NCBI GenBank assembly: GCA_033439265.1
Contig: JAVTVX010000027.1
Coordinates: 12,973,001 to 13,037,000, forward strand
Length of the DNA: 64,000 bases
Direction: 5' to 3'
Source: Dillenia suffruticosa
Taxonomy: Eukaryota; Streptophyta; Magnoliopsida; Dilleniales; Dilleniaceae
Shown piece by piece: positions 48,474 through 58,338 of the stretch. A program made the position numbers and the translations under genes. Position 1 is the stretch's first letter, and the number at the start of each line of letters is the position of its first letter. Under the pieces are notes generated by a model that saw nothing but the letters and a program-made list of their open reading frames with translations, had not been told where the DNA came from and searched no databases.

Positions 48474-50208
48474 AATGGCACTCATATCCTCAGTCCACCG
48501 GATAATACTCCTCTCCACCCCAAAACTCCTCCCTGTCTCTCTCTCCTCTCCCAAACCCACTTACCTCCTCCCTTCCTCTCTCCTACTCCCCTCTCACTCT
48601 CTCTCTCTCTCTCAAACCCCACCTCCCAAAACTCCTCTTTTACAAAAGCCACAATTTCTCAACTATCAAAGCCACAATCTCAGTAGGTCAAAAACTCCCA
48701 GACGCCACACTCTCCTATACATTGACTTTACAGGTGAACTCCAGACCACCACAATCTTAGACCACACCAAATCCAAGAAGGCCATTCTCTTTGCTGTCCC
48801 GGGTGCTTTCACACCAACATGTTCCTAGAAACACCTTCCTGGGTTCGTAGAAAAAGCATCTGAGTTAAAGGTGAAAGAGATTCAACACCATTGCCCCATA
48901 TTAAGATCATGAAGTCGATTTCCAAGAAATCGCCTTCACACAATTTTTTTTTTCACTATTTTTGGACAGCTTTCGGGCAACTTTTGGACAGCATTTGAAG
49001 TCGATTCCCAGAAAATCGACTTCACTATTTTCATAATCCAAATAAAAATATCAATACTTTTATAATTTTGACCCCTAAATTTAATATTTAAGGAAATAAC
49101 CCAAGTAGGCCAAATATCTGAAGTTTTAAGCTCATTTTACTCTCTAAACCAATTGCTAAACCCTTATTAACACCTTGAGCCGGCACAGCCCTCCAAATTG
49201 ACATCCATCATATAGTAAGCTGGAGTTAATGTTACTTAAGTTATCTTGTTAGAGTAATAATTTACACAGCATCACAAAAGCTAGACAAAAGAGAAATGAA
49301 GCTTTCTTTTTTTTATTTTCCTGTTCAATACTCTATTAGTAATATCTATGAAAAAAAAAAAAAAACCTCTGAAATACAAGACATATTTATGTCCAAGACC
49401 ATCTTAGTTACAACATTCAATCAATACTAGTCCACATTTTTGTCATGTATAATTTATAACTATTCTTTTCTTGGAAACTCGAGTGATACTCCACAACTTG
49501 TAATTCTTTTAACATTTTAGATGTTTGCGGGAGTCTATAGGTTACGCACAAATTATACAGTGAAAAACACATTTGCATTATATTTTATTTATATGCTAAG
49601 TTTTGATTGCATGCAGAAATAAATAAATAAATAACATTTTAAAATAAAGCAGAAATGATTATCTTACATCAAAGTCATCTTAATGCCAAGTCCCAGCTGT
49701 ATTATGTACTGTTGTTTCTAATTTAGCTGTATCACTATGTCATGTTTGCGCCACATATTCATATGTATGCTTCATACATTCTAAAGAAATAGCCAAAAGG
49801 CATATCATAAGTACAAATTTTTGGAGGCGAGAGATACAGGATGGGCACTAAAGCATGAGTGTGTCCAACAAGCATGTCTTTCATACACATGCACCAACAT
49901 ACAAAATCCATGGGCAGCAAAAGTCAAGGTTGCACACAAGAGGACCAAAAATGCATCAAAAGGAACATCTTCAATAAATTTAACTTGCACAAACATTCAA
50001 AAGAATCGATAACATTGACTTCAAACATCACAATCAACACTATGGTCTTATAAGCACATAAAAAAGGTAGCATTGGGCAAGTGAAGAGATATTTATGAAG
50101 CATACCTAAATTTGCATTTGTAACCAGAGTTCTAACCACCAAAGGCCGCTGAAATCGGAGAGGCAAGCTATTGACAAGTGATTGCCACATGATCTGAATA
50201 AGTTTCAT
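30343..50208 (-). CDS. Nuclear-encoded mitochondrial-type ribosomal protein S18, 5 coding exons, frameshifted
   Basis: Coding exons on the minus strand are 50106-50208, 43230-43576, 31250-31346, 30639-30698 and 30343-30564, all with GT-AG borders and, apart from one base, matching phases. The first exon encodes a basic presequence ([20 protein letters not shown]) typical of mitochondrial import. The second has FRPDMTF..GMTYDVK. The last three hold the S18 domain: [12 protein letters not shown], then [21 protein letters not shown] and [11 protein letters not shown]. This corresponds to the plant S18 family (At1g07210-like), an RNA-binding small-subunit protein. About 275 residues are expected. 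Exon 3 is 97 nt rather than a multiple of three, so the frame breaks there: pseudogene, recent mutation or assembly error. The introns total over 19 kb and are full of transposons. Confidence 0.85.
30639..30698 (-). CDS. S18 gene, fourth coding exon
   Basis: 60 nt (20 codons) encode [20 protein letters not shown], with acceptor catgcgcag and donor gtgaat. Confidence 0.9.
31250..31346 (-). CDS. S18 gene, third coding exon with +1 frameshift
   Basis: The acceptor tttgcag precedes [18 protein letters not shown] in one frame. [12 protein letters not shown], which joins correctly to the next exon, is in the next frame. The exon is 97 nt where 96 would keep phase, and the extra base lies at about 31284-31288 (gttaac). 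In the first frame a TGA follows within a few codons. Confidence 0.8.
32789..33218. mobile_element. Non-autonomous hAT element (430 bp) with 8-bp target duplication
   Basis: The ends are inverted: left aaggggtgttatgacac, right (reverse complement) taggggtgttataagac. A perfect 8-bp duplication gtatatgc flanks it (32781-32788 and 33219-33226). The interior consists of many palindromic 'gagctcgag'/'ctcgagct' units with an AT-rich core and no coding capacity. 8-bp duplications and a (C/T)AGGGGTG-type terminus are hAT hallmarks. Confidence 0.85.
34313..34345. repeat. (TA)n microsatellite
   Basis: At least 14 TA units. Confidence 0.9.
34518..34934. mobile_element. MITE-like inverted-repeat element
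   Basis: About 45 bp at 34520-34562 (tatagctcaacttcattata...) recur as an inverted copy at 34889-34932 with a few changes. The flanking TA dinucleotides could be the target duplication. The interior is AT-rich and non-coding. The superfamily is not certain. Confidence 0.5.
36903..37669 (+). repeat. 5' LTR of the non-autonomous element
   Basis: TGATGTGATC to TTCACATCA. The TATA-like ctataaatagg lies at about 37304. Confidence 0.93.
37672..37683 (+). promoter_or_regulatory. tRNA-Met primer-binding site
   Basis: TGGTATCAGAGC, the canonical plant initiator tRNA-Met complement, starts 2 bp after the LTR. Confidence 0.93.
38145..38157 (+). promoter_or_regulatory. Polypurine tract
   Basis: aagaaggggggaa lies directly before the 3' LTR at 38158. 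Confidence 0.9.
38158..38924 (+). repeat. 3' LTR of the non-autonomous element
   Basis: Same length (767 bp) and ends as the 5' LTR. Confidence 0.93.
39851..39884. repeat. (GA)n microsatellite
   Basis: Pure ga run inside the LINE remnant. Confidence 0.9.
42639..42676. repeat. (GAA)n/(GAG)n microsatellite
   Basis: Trinucleotide run close to the LINE 5' side. A related run lies at 42886-42927. Confidence 0.9.
43230..43576 (-). CDS. S18 gene, second coding exon
   Basis: 347 nt. The acceptor gaatag and the phase-1 join give [10 protein letters not shown]. It ends TYDVK before the donor gtatgt. It encodes the plant-specific N-terminal extension ([22 protein letters not shown]). Confidence 0.85.
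48142..48325. repeat. Left terminal inverted repeat of the Pack-MULE
   Basis: About 184 bp. Relative to the right copy it has a small deletion inside the last palindromic gaagtcgac block. Confidence 0.85.
48476..48900 (+). pseudogene. Captured, broken peroxiredoxin IIE (chloroplast) 5' gene fragment
   Basis: Open from the ATG at 48475-48477 to the TAG at 48826-48828. A Ser/Pro/Leu-rich chloroplast-transit-like start is followed by GELQTTT and [17 protein letters not shown], the catalytic-Cys block of type II peroxiredoxins. The next codon, normally Gln, is TAG; after it [13 protein letters not shown] continues in frame. The segment [14 protein letters not shown] is in a neighbouring frame, so there are also frameshifts. 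The C-terminal half is absent, cut at the right TIR. A (CT)n leader (48429-48470) came along with it. Confidence 0.85.
48905..49102. repeat. Right terminal inverted repeat of the Pack-MULE
   Basis: About 198 bp, ending ggaaataaccc. It contains sub-terminal short palindromes built on gaagtcgattt. Confidence 0.85.
50106..50208 (-). CDS. S18 gene, first coding exon (presequence)
   Basis: The ATG at 50206-50208 lies two bases after an acceptor (ttaccag). 103 nt encode 34 residues plus a phase-1 G before the donor gtatgc. The product is rich in Arg, Leu and Ser, and a second in-frame ATG is 7 codons in. Confidence 0.8.
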
Positions 50209-51542
50209 TTCTGGTAAACAAACAAATCAAATCAATCTCTAGTTCAAGTGTCTTCCGAGAATGGAAGCAAAACAGAAAGAAACATCCGATTATTAATCCA
50301 ATGTCCATTTATCCTTTTCTTTTCTTTCATTTTTTCTCTTTCAAGTCTTTGGGCCATGTTTCATCCATTCATCTATATTTTTTCCTCAAAACATGAAACC
50401 ATAATAACATTTATAATTAATATTAGTTTCAAAACCTATTCAAATTGACATATTAATTAGAAAGGCACCGAGATTAGAACTGGATTAGATCCAAAAATAA
50501 AACCATATACATTATAAATCAACATATAATCATATGCATATCTATTATAGTAATTCTCACATAACAAAATGCTTCTGCCTAGCAATAAGTATGCCTACAC
50601 AAACAACGTCCACATACAAAATAACACACATACAATTATTCATCTACACTGGCCAGTAAGTCTTCATTCTTATAAATGCCAATCCAATTTTTAAAAATAA
50701 ATCAAATAAAATAAAATTCTAAAAAGTTGAGACTAAATTTATCAATCTGTTCGGAGTATTCTTAGAATTCCATTCACTAATTCAATCTGGAAACTGTTGA
50801 TATGCAAGTGAAAGAACTCCAAGAACTCCAAAAACTCCACTTTCATTCTTGTTCACCAATCGAAAATCAATACAAATCCAACATTAGAGTGGGACATAAA
50901 AATGATTGCCAATATACTCTATTTTGAAATTCGAAACTCTAACTTCAAAAGGGCAGCATAAAAAATGTCCATTTTTCTGTCGTTAAACTCAATTGTTATA
51001 CGGTTTTTCAATTATAATACTCATAAGATTTTGACACTGAGAAGATATAATAGTGAACATGAAAGAGTAGATATTCAGTTCCAGAGGTCATGATCTCTTC
51101 TCTATTAACAGAATGAACCACGTCTTAATCATGTGATCAGTAACTACTTTCTTTCAACTCTCTAATTTCTGCTCAGATTTGATTTTGATTAAACCTTGCA
51201 ACTGTCATGTGACGTAGGTTCATAATAACTTCATTTAGCACTTAAATCTGCTGCCGGCAGATTGAACATAACTCTGAGGAAAACGGGATCATAGGAAAAA
51301 CAAAGATTACTTTTCAACATATATTTAAGGGTCCTAAAATGTCAGCATGGGAACCATTAAAATGACATGGCATATTCTGTTTCTCCTTTAAATAATAATA
51401 ATAATAACCCAGGAAGAGGAAGAGATATCCATTCTCATTATTCAACATGTCATTTTGTTTTTGAGCCAGAAAAGACAGCTTCTGAAGTGATCCATCCACC
51501 ACATGCGACCACTTTCAGAGCAGAGAAAAAACACTACAATTC

Positions 51543-51567
51543 AGAGAGAGAGAGAGAGAGAGAGAGA
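51543..51567. repeat. (GA)n microsatellite
   Basis: Pure ga run; a second lies at about 51714-51736. Both are in the 5'UTR intron of the S18 gene. Confidence 0.9.
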
Positions 51568-51918
51568 CTTCTACAAGTAAAAAGCCAGTTTTCTTCCATT
51601 TTTTGCAGGCCATTTGGACAAGATTTAACAAGCAACCAATTGAAGAAACAATAGCGAAGTATTCATGATTATTATAGAGTTTCAGTCCAACAAAAAATTT
51701 CTGTAAAGCAGAGAAAGAGAGAGAGAGAGAGAGAGGGGGGAAGTGTTAATCAAAGTTGGGCTACGATTGTTTCTCAGACAAATACGGAGGTAATGAAAAG
51801 CAGAGCAAAGTGTCCTCTAAGTGACATTTTGTCAAACATTTAAAGTCCCAGGTCGCAATAAGAATAAAGAGAGAAACTTCGAGCGAGCGAGCGAGCAAGC
51901 ACGAGACAGATAGAGTAC

Positions 51919-52060
51919 CTGAGGGTTAAGGTGAGGAAGAATGGCGTTCTCAGCAATTACCGAAAGGTGATTATCGAGGATCGAAGAAACAACCTAGAAA
52001 TTAGTTAAGCTCAAAACTGAGGAGCAATAGAAAAAGGACCCGAGATTTGAAGGGCCACTT
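51919..52060 (-). other. 5' leader exon of the S18 gene
   Basis: On the minus strand a pyrimidine-rich leader ends cttaaccctcag before the donor gtactc at 51918. An acceptor lies two bases before the ATG at 50208, so a 1.7-kb 5'UTR intron (50211-51918) is inferred. The transcription start is approximate. Confidence 0.45.
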
Positions 52061-52345
52061 TGTATCACCCGTTCAACTGTTTCACCGGCTCGGCCCGGCC
52101 CGGCTTGATTTGCTCCTAACCTCATGTGTATGACTCACAGCATTTCCATGCTGAACGCAATAATTGACCCACCACGATCAAGTTGGCTCCGCCGAAAGCA
52201 AGCCCCACCCCCCCAAACTAGGCCCGTTATGATACTCGAGTGAGCTCGAGTATCACAATACCTGAGCTCGGTTTGAGTTAATGGTAGGTGAGCTCGAGCT
52301 CGTCAAGCCTATCATTTTAGAGCTCGAGCTCGACGAGAGATGTGT

Positions 52346-52753
52346 GTAGACCGGTTTGGGCCTAAAAATCGGCCCAGCCGACTCGGAAAAAGCCCGGCCC
52401 GTGAACCGGACCGGAGCTATAATAATCCGGCCTGGCCCAAACCGGTACTGTAGAAGTCCGGGCTGGTTCAACAGATTTTAGAACCGGGAACCGGCCCGGC
52501 CCGGCTAGTTCCAACAACTCTTTATCCCTCTTTTTTTTTATTTTTTCCAATTTTACACATTTTTGGGCCAAACCGGCCTGGCCCAGTGTGATCCAATCCA
52601 CCGGTTCCGGTTCAGTGGGCCGGACCAGTTCAACTAAAAAAATTTTGGAACCAACCTGGCCCTGCCCGGACTGGCCTAGGAACCACAGCCAACCCGCCCG
52701 CCATTCCAGGAACCGCCCTTGAACCAGCCTGGGCCCAGCCCGGTTACAAGTCT
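52346..52753. mobile_element. GC-rich hAT element nested in the 'ctcgag' element
   Basis: Starts tagaccggtttgggcc and ends ccggttacaagtct. It is packed with ccggcccgg/ccggttccgg units and is clearly the same family as 58339-59497, but with the left terminus shortened. Host sequence (gagctcgag units) lies on both sides. No clear 8-bp duplication was resolved. Confidence 0.65.
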
Positions 52754-53104
52754 GAGCTCGACTCGAAGTGTCATCGAGGGACTCGAGCTCGAGTGTCACG
52801 GCCTTACGGGACAAGATTGGATCCGAGCTAAAGCCCGAAACAATACCTAAATCCAAGCCCGAAATCAAAACCGAGATCAAGACCATACCCGAGAGATTCA
52901 TGGGAGAGCAAAAGGAAGAAGAACTCAAAAACCCTAGAGAGAGAGAGAGAGAGCTTACCTTTGATTCAAGGAGACGGAAGGCAGAAGATCTTCATCGTAC
53001 ACAATAGCCAATGAGACTCTAGAGAGACAGAGAGAAACAGAGACAGAGAGAGCAAAAATCAAAAACCCTAAAGAGAGAGAGACAGAGTACCTTTGATTCA
53101 AGGA

Positions 53105-53255
53105 GACCTTCAATCGCGATGGTGAGGGAAGGAGGAGACCTTAGATCATGATGGTGAGAGGAGGAGGAGACGTTCGATTGCGATGGTGAAAGGAGGAGGA
53201 GACATCATGCTATGGTGAGAGGAACAAAGACTTTCGATCGCGATGCTGTATGGCT
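53105..53255. repeat. ~33-bp tandem repeat
   Basis: Four to five diverged copies of a unit like tcgatcgcgatggtgagagg followed by aggaggagac, inside the truncated hAT-like element. Confidence 0.7.
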
Positions 53256-53424
53256 AGGAAATGAGAATGGATCGAGGCAGAGATTAGGTTAAATGAAAGA
53301 GCACGAGTAGCTCGACAAGCTTCAAGCTTGACTGAATATGGACTCGAGCTCAAGGTAAGACTTGCTAAGCTCAAGCTTGACTCGAGCTCGAGTTTTGATT
53401 AGGTAGTGTCATGGGTACCAAGAC

Positions 53425-53494
53425 TATACAATATTGGCATCGTACCAAGACTATGGGGTGAATCATTTTACACAGCTATCTCAACACTCCTTCA
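53425..53494. repeat. Left copy of the pararetrovirus-flanking direct repeat
   Basis: tatacaatattggcatcgta through 'gtgaatcattttacacag' to 'actcctt'. The partner is at 60099-60167, same orientation. Confidence 0.8.
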
Positions 53495-53789
53495 TTATTG
53501 GGTTTTCATATTTCTCGGGGAAATACATTTTAGTTAGCCAAAGTTACTTGGCTTTCAGTGTTGATTAAACAATGAAATAATTTGGACTTATATTTTGGAT
53601 ACTCTATTTGGACTAAAATGACCAACTTATCTATTCTTTTTCTCAACTTCATATTTTATTAAAAACAATTTCTTGTCTTTCTATTATTATTCTTACTTCT
53701 TTTTCATCTATTAAGGTTTGGGTATGTCTAAGAACATAATTTCCAAAAACTACTTATCAAACCTTTATACTATGACACAAGCCACTGTT

Positions 53790-54463
53790 ACCTATTTGGT
53801 TTGCAACCCATAGGGTACTTCTACATAAGATTTATCTTCTTCAAACAGACTATCTAAAGGATATCTGTCTAATTGATCTCCTATCAAGTTTGAATTAATA
53901 AAATTGTTTCTGGTGATTGTATCCAGTTCAATTTTTATGGTATGCCATGGACCTATAGTCCAATACTGGGCCACTATTTTTTCCAGTTCTTTTGTAATTA
54001 AGAGATTCCCAATTACTAGTTTTCTTTCAAGCTCCTCAATTGGCTCCATGCTAATAGATCTCATACTAGTGGAGGATCTATTTTCATCTTATATTTTTCG
54101 CAACTCATCTACGTATAATGGTCTTAAGGATCTACACCTTAGAATTCCATCTCTTCCGATATCTAATGATGTTGAAGACTTATTTCCTAATCTAAGCCTT
54201 TCATCTATTCATGGTTTTGTTAGATTCAAAGGAATTTCTAACAAATTTGTAGGATTTATTATAGGAAGTTCTAACAAAGTTACTACATTTTCAAATATTT
54301 TTTCGATTTCAATTATTTTCTTTTCCTCAAATTGATGACTACTAAAACTTAGTGCAAAGGTTGTACAATATGTAATAGTGAACGGCACGTATTCTGGTCT
54401 ACTTATTATATCCCTTCGTACATATTCAAAGATTATTCTTAATTTTGATTTTCTCGAATCCAT
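53790..54463 (-). pseudogene. Movement-protein-like remnant (30K superfamily)
   Basis: The segment IIFEYVRRDIISRPEYVPF followed by ITYCTTFALSFSSHQF near 54440-54325 resembles the conserved C-terminal half of caulimovirid movement proteins. A second open piece lies at 53792-54064. The two are in different frames and interrupted by stops. Confidence 0.55.
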
Positions 54464-54979
54464 TTAAGCTAATGTGATTTGCGGGTAGATAGTAAACTAA
54501 AATTAACTATAATAAAGGTTTCATTTTATTATCCCTAAGATTTTATCTCTAGGGTCTAAAAACCTATATCGATGACTACTAATAAGGTAGGTGAGTCAAT
54601 CTTACTAGCATAATTAGTTTTCACACTTATTCAGATCTTCCAATATGAATATACTTCATTTTATTTCTTACCACTCTAGACATTTTGTCTAGAGCTGTTT
54701 TAACTTTTTCTTTAAGGATCAAACTGATACTAAAACTCCCTTGAACTTGTTCTATTGTTTGTAGTGTTTCAGTGTAATGGATTTCGTATCTAATCTCATT
54801 TTTCTGTTGGATTAGATTTTCAATTTTCTAGCTAGACTTAAAACCTATTTTGTTATTTGTTTTAAGTGTCTTTTCCTTTATTTCCCTAACTTATTTATTA
54901 CTAAGAATTGTAACCTGTTGATAACGCTAATCATCATGGATATGTTCTAAGTATGATTTTTCAATACAGAAGCTCAAGG

Positions 54980-55260
54980 TATCACTCATCTTCTTCAAAT
55001 GAATAATCACTATTTTTTTCATCTTCTTCCATATAAAATTCATATATGATTTCATTGTCTAATATATACTCACAATCTGTTTCCTCTATCGGGTGCAATT
55101 GCTTTGAAATTTCTATATCTTCAAAATTTTCTGTATCATGATAGTAAATTTTTTCACCACGTTTCTGTTTTGGACATTCTACTTCAAATGTCTTTTGTAA
55201 CCACAATTCTAGCACTTGCATTCAAATTTATCATAAGACCGTATCTTCTTATGATTCTTT
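54980..55260 (-). pseudogene. Capsid C-terminus with broken CCHC zinc knuckle
   Basis: At about 55230-55180 a Cys-x2-Cys-x4-His pattern is readable with a stop at the usual aromatic position, and the last Cys falls in a shifted frame. A Glu/Asp-rich stretch follows (to 54982), and Lys/Arg-rich sequence precedes it, as is usual for capsid C-termini. Confidence 0.5.
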
Positions 55261-55599
55261 CTGGTGTATTTTTTACTTTGTTCTTTTGGAACAAATTTTG
55301 TTTTAAACTTCTTGTTATATTTTCTAAACTTGGCATAGGGTTTTTCCCTTTTGAATCTATGTTTATATTTCTTTTTTTTTTAGGATAAAGCTTTCAACAT
55401 CCTAGGTCTAGAATATCATCATTGATTCCACACCAGAGATAATCATCATAATTTTTCATTTTTCCAAGTAATTTTGCTTGTTGAAACCATTCCCGTATTT
55501 TCATTTTTGTGTACTCAATTCGAGCTCCCAAATTATCTATAGGGTAGAATCTTGACTATATCTATCTATTGTGTATTCCTTCTTAAGTTGTATTGTGAA

Positions 55600-57960
55600 T
55601 CTCCGAGGTAGTCTTTCAAAAAATTTATCTAGGAAGATTTTTTTTTTTCAATTTTAGTGATACAACTTTGCCTATAGTAATTTTCAAAATATGTTATATA
55701 TTTGCTAAAATATTTTAATGAACAATATTTTAATTTATCTAGTTTATACATATTTTGTTGAATCAGATTATACTTATATGGTTGTTTATGTGCACTCCAA
55801 TGTTGTCTTAAGAACTCTAAATATAATGCGACTTTAATTCTATCCATGATAGACTCCACACTTTCCGTGTTAGGAGGATTTCCATTTTAGATCTATAAAG
55901 GATTATTTTTTCTTCAGGCATAGTAGATTCCTCCATCAGTTCCTCGTATATTTCCTTTCATGACTTGAGAAATATATTTTCTTAGTTGTTCCATAGACCA
56001 ACTATTAGTTGTGTCTATCAATTGAGTGGTTGAAACCCATCTATCGATAACTTTCTTTTTGTCAATTATAAAATCGAGATTTAGCCAAGTTCTCATTCTT
56101 TTAATGGTATCTTCTTCAGTTCGTCTAATTACATTTGTAGCTATATTATTGTCCGAGTTTGGCATATATTTCATATGGTCTCTTATTCCTTCATATATTC
56201 TATCCTTCCCACTTGCGTTTTGGGTATGTTGGAGCTACTTAGGGAATATTTTGAGTAATTGATTGTTACGTCGAATTTGCCCTTGGAACCATAGTTATCC
56301 CACTTTCTTCTTGCATCAGATGATCTTTGAAGTGTAGGGATCATCTCCGATATTTGTGGAGTAGTCATAAAGACTGTTACTTTAAAGTCATAATCTGAAA
56401 GATATCTTTCAATCTTTTCTTCTGATAATTCAATGTCTAAGTTTTTTCCTTTAAACTTACTTGTTAAAAATTGTTTCTCATAGTCTTGTAGGTTAAGGTC
56501 TATTACTAGTCCTAAAATTTCTTTTCGAGTTTTTTCTTCAAAACCTAAGATTCTTGTTGGTCTTTCCTCTTTGAAGTTGTCAAAGGATTCTTCATCCTCC
56601 TCGATTTAAGGTGGAATACTAACATTTTTTATTATTAAAATAGTAGTTTTTTTGGATCTCCTCTTTTTGCGTATTGGATCTAGAACTAGGTTGAATTTTT
56701 TCTTTCCCTTTATTTTTCAATAATAATGTCCTTAATTGTTGAATTTCTTCTTCTAGTTGCCGGATTCATTTGTCTTTTTCTTCCTTTATAGGGTTTCTAG
56801 ACGTATTAGGTTTTCTTATAGATTCTCTGAGAGTGGCTGCAAAATCCATTCCCCTGGATTTGACCTATTACATTTTTTTTCTAGCTCTCTCTTTATAATG
56901 ACTAGAATGAAGGATTAAATTCATAACATTTTCTATGTTTGTATTTACGGTATCCACATCTTGATGCATACCGTATATTCTTTCATTAGTGTTCCTACTA
57001 TTTTTAAAATTAATGGATTTCCACTCCATCTTCACATACCTCTAGTTGAGGTCCAACACTTTCATTATGGATTCTAATAGTCATTTGCATAATTGTTTCT
57101 ATCTTTGACTGTAGAATTTTCATCCATTCTTTTATGCACGTAACTCTTTCACATTGACCTTTGTGTGTTAACTCTTCAGCTATAAGTTGTTGTACTTGTG
57201 TCAAATCATTAATTGTGCTGATCTGTCCTATTCTCCTTATGTAAGGTTCTCCTAACCGATTAGTTATTATGGTCAGATTCCTTTTGTATCTTTGTTTAAG
57301 ACTCTGATTTGCATAATCAAAGTTAGATCATTTAGCTAAAAAGCTGCTACTCCTATATTTCTAAGTAGATATAGGTTAGTTTAGTTTTGTATCCAAATTT
57401 CTCTTTGATCTCCAAACTTGAATGCCGTAGCTTTTATACATCTAGAGTTATCCTCAATTTCTCTGGAGTATACCAGACTTGATACGATGTCGGTGGTGAC
57501 ATATGTGTCCTAATAGTGGAAATGCTATGACAAATGAATTATGTAATTGATCCATTTTATCTCATAAGAGTCCTGATCATATTTTCTAATATTTTGATTT
57601 CTCTATAGTTTTTAATATATCTAACATAATAGTTAGCATATGAATTAGGACCTGTTAAGCTTAATATGAGCATATATCTATTTTTATCAGCTCTTAACTG
57701 ATCTAATTCTTCACAAAGTTCTTTTATTAACTTCATGATCTAAATTTTACTAGATGATTCACAATCATGTTTAAAATACTAGTTTATTGATGCGATAATT
57801 CAATATCCATATTTGAATTTTTTGATTCCTTATCGATAACTAAAGGGCACAGAATGTTTCCCAATATCGTGTAAGTTCTAATTATTATTCATACATTTTG
57901 ACACATATTTGAAGGTTCCAAACATGGTTCTTCATATCAGTTAGAGTCTTGTAAGACATG
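55600..57960 (-). pseudogene. Pararetroviral ORF1 remnant: N-terminal and capsid-like region
   Basis: A minus-strand ATG at 57960 lies about 30 bp after the primer-binding-like site. The frame is then broken repeatedly; open pieces lie at 57010-57204, 56183-56368, 55914-56174 and 55629-55859. They are Lys/Asn/Tyr-rich with a segment (RKWDNYGSKGKFDV) of the type found ahead of pararetroviral capsid domains. The assignment rests mainly on the order with the downstream knuckle and movement region. Confidence 0.5.
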
Positions 57961-57979
57961 GTGTTAAACAAATAATTTC

Positions 57980-58005
57980 GGCACGAACGTTTCCCGCTAT
58001 GATGC
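57980..58005 (-). promoter_or_regulatory. Primer-binding-like site of the pararetrovirus
   Basis: The minus strand reads TTGGCATCATAGCGGG. The first 12 bases of TGGCATCATAGC differ from the tRNA-Met complement at two positions. Confidence 0.45.
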
Positions 58006-58114
58006 CAAGAAAAAGGAAGGGTCAAAAAATGGCATAACAGTCGTTTTTGCTTCAAGCAATTCCAACAAAATTTCTTCATATATTTTTTTTATGAATTAGC
58101 GTTTCATCTCTTTA

Positions 58115-58305
58115 ATCCTTAGTCTTGTCTCTAGATTATAGGATGTGAATAGTAAGAGAGTTAAGGAAATTGAAATATTCATTTGCCTCCTAATTTCTCT
58201 GATCAACAGTGATCCTTAGTCCTATTCCTAGATCATAGGATATGAACAGTAAGAGAGTTGAGAAAATCAAAATATACCTTTGCCTCCTAGCTACTCGGAT
58301 TAACA
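58115..58305. repeat. 97-bp tandem duplication in the pararetroviral leader
   Basis: Two copies share 'atccttagtc', 'agattatagga/agatcatagga', 'cagtaagagagtt' and 'tttgcctcctag'. They start at 58115 and 58212. Confidence 0.75.
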
Positions 58306-58338
58306 GGCTCACTGTGATCTTCTTGCCTATGCTTTCAG

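Larger units (their letters stand above)
48142..49102. mobile_element. Pack-MULE-like element (961 bp) carrying a peroxiredoxin IIE fragment
   Basis: Long inverted termini, left 48142-48325 and right 48905-49102, match after reverse complementing: gggt(c/t)atttcc(c/t)taaatatt, then tgatatttttatttggat, then gaagtcgat blocks and tccaaaaatagtga. Flanking 10-bp direct repeats aagcaggcca (48132-48141) and aagtaggcca (49103-49112) differ at one base. Long TIRs with a 9-11 bp target duplication are the signature of Mutator-like elements. The cargo is a nuclear gene fragment, and no transposase is present. Confidence 0.9.
43577..50105 (-). other. 6.5-kb first coding intron of the S18 gene
   Basis: AT-rich. 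It contains the Pack-MULE at 48142-49102. No other gene or clear element was recognised in 43600-48100 or 49115-50100. Confidence 0.7.
52219..53424. mobile_element. Truncated hAT-like 'ctcgag' element with captured-gene-like interior
   Basis: The left end taggcccgttatgatactcgag resembles the terminus of the hAT element at 32789-33218, and the same gagctcgag palindromes recur. The right side reaches 'gtgtcatgggtacc', equivalent to a position about 35 bp inside the other element's end, and then stops where the pararetroviral block begins, so no target duplication remains. The interior (52830-53260) carries a duplicated block with donor-like 'gaatcaaag|gta' on the minus strand and a ~33-bp tandem repeat. 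Confidence 0.6.

Noticed and set aside
52362..52928. 188-codon minus-strand open frame
   Set aside because: It runs across the GC-rich hAT terminus and the 'ctcgag' palindromes; its Pro/Gly/Arg-rich product is simple-sequence translation, not a gene.
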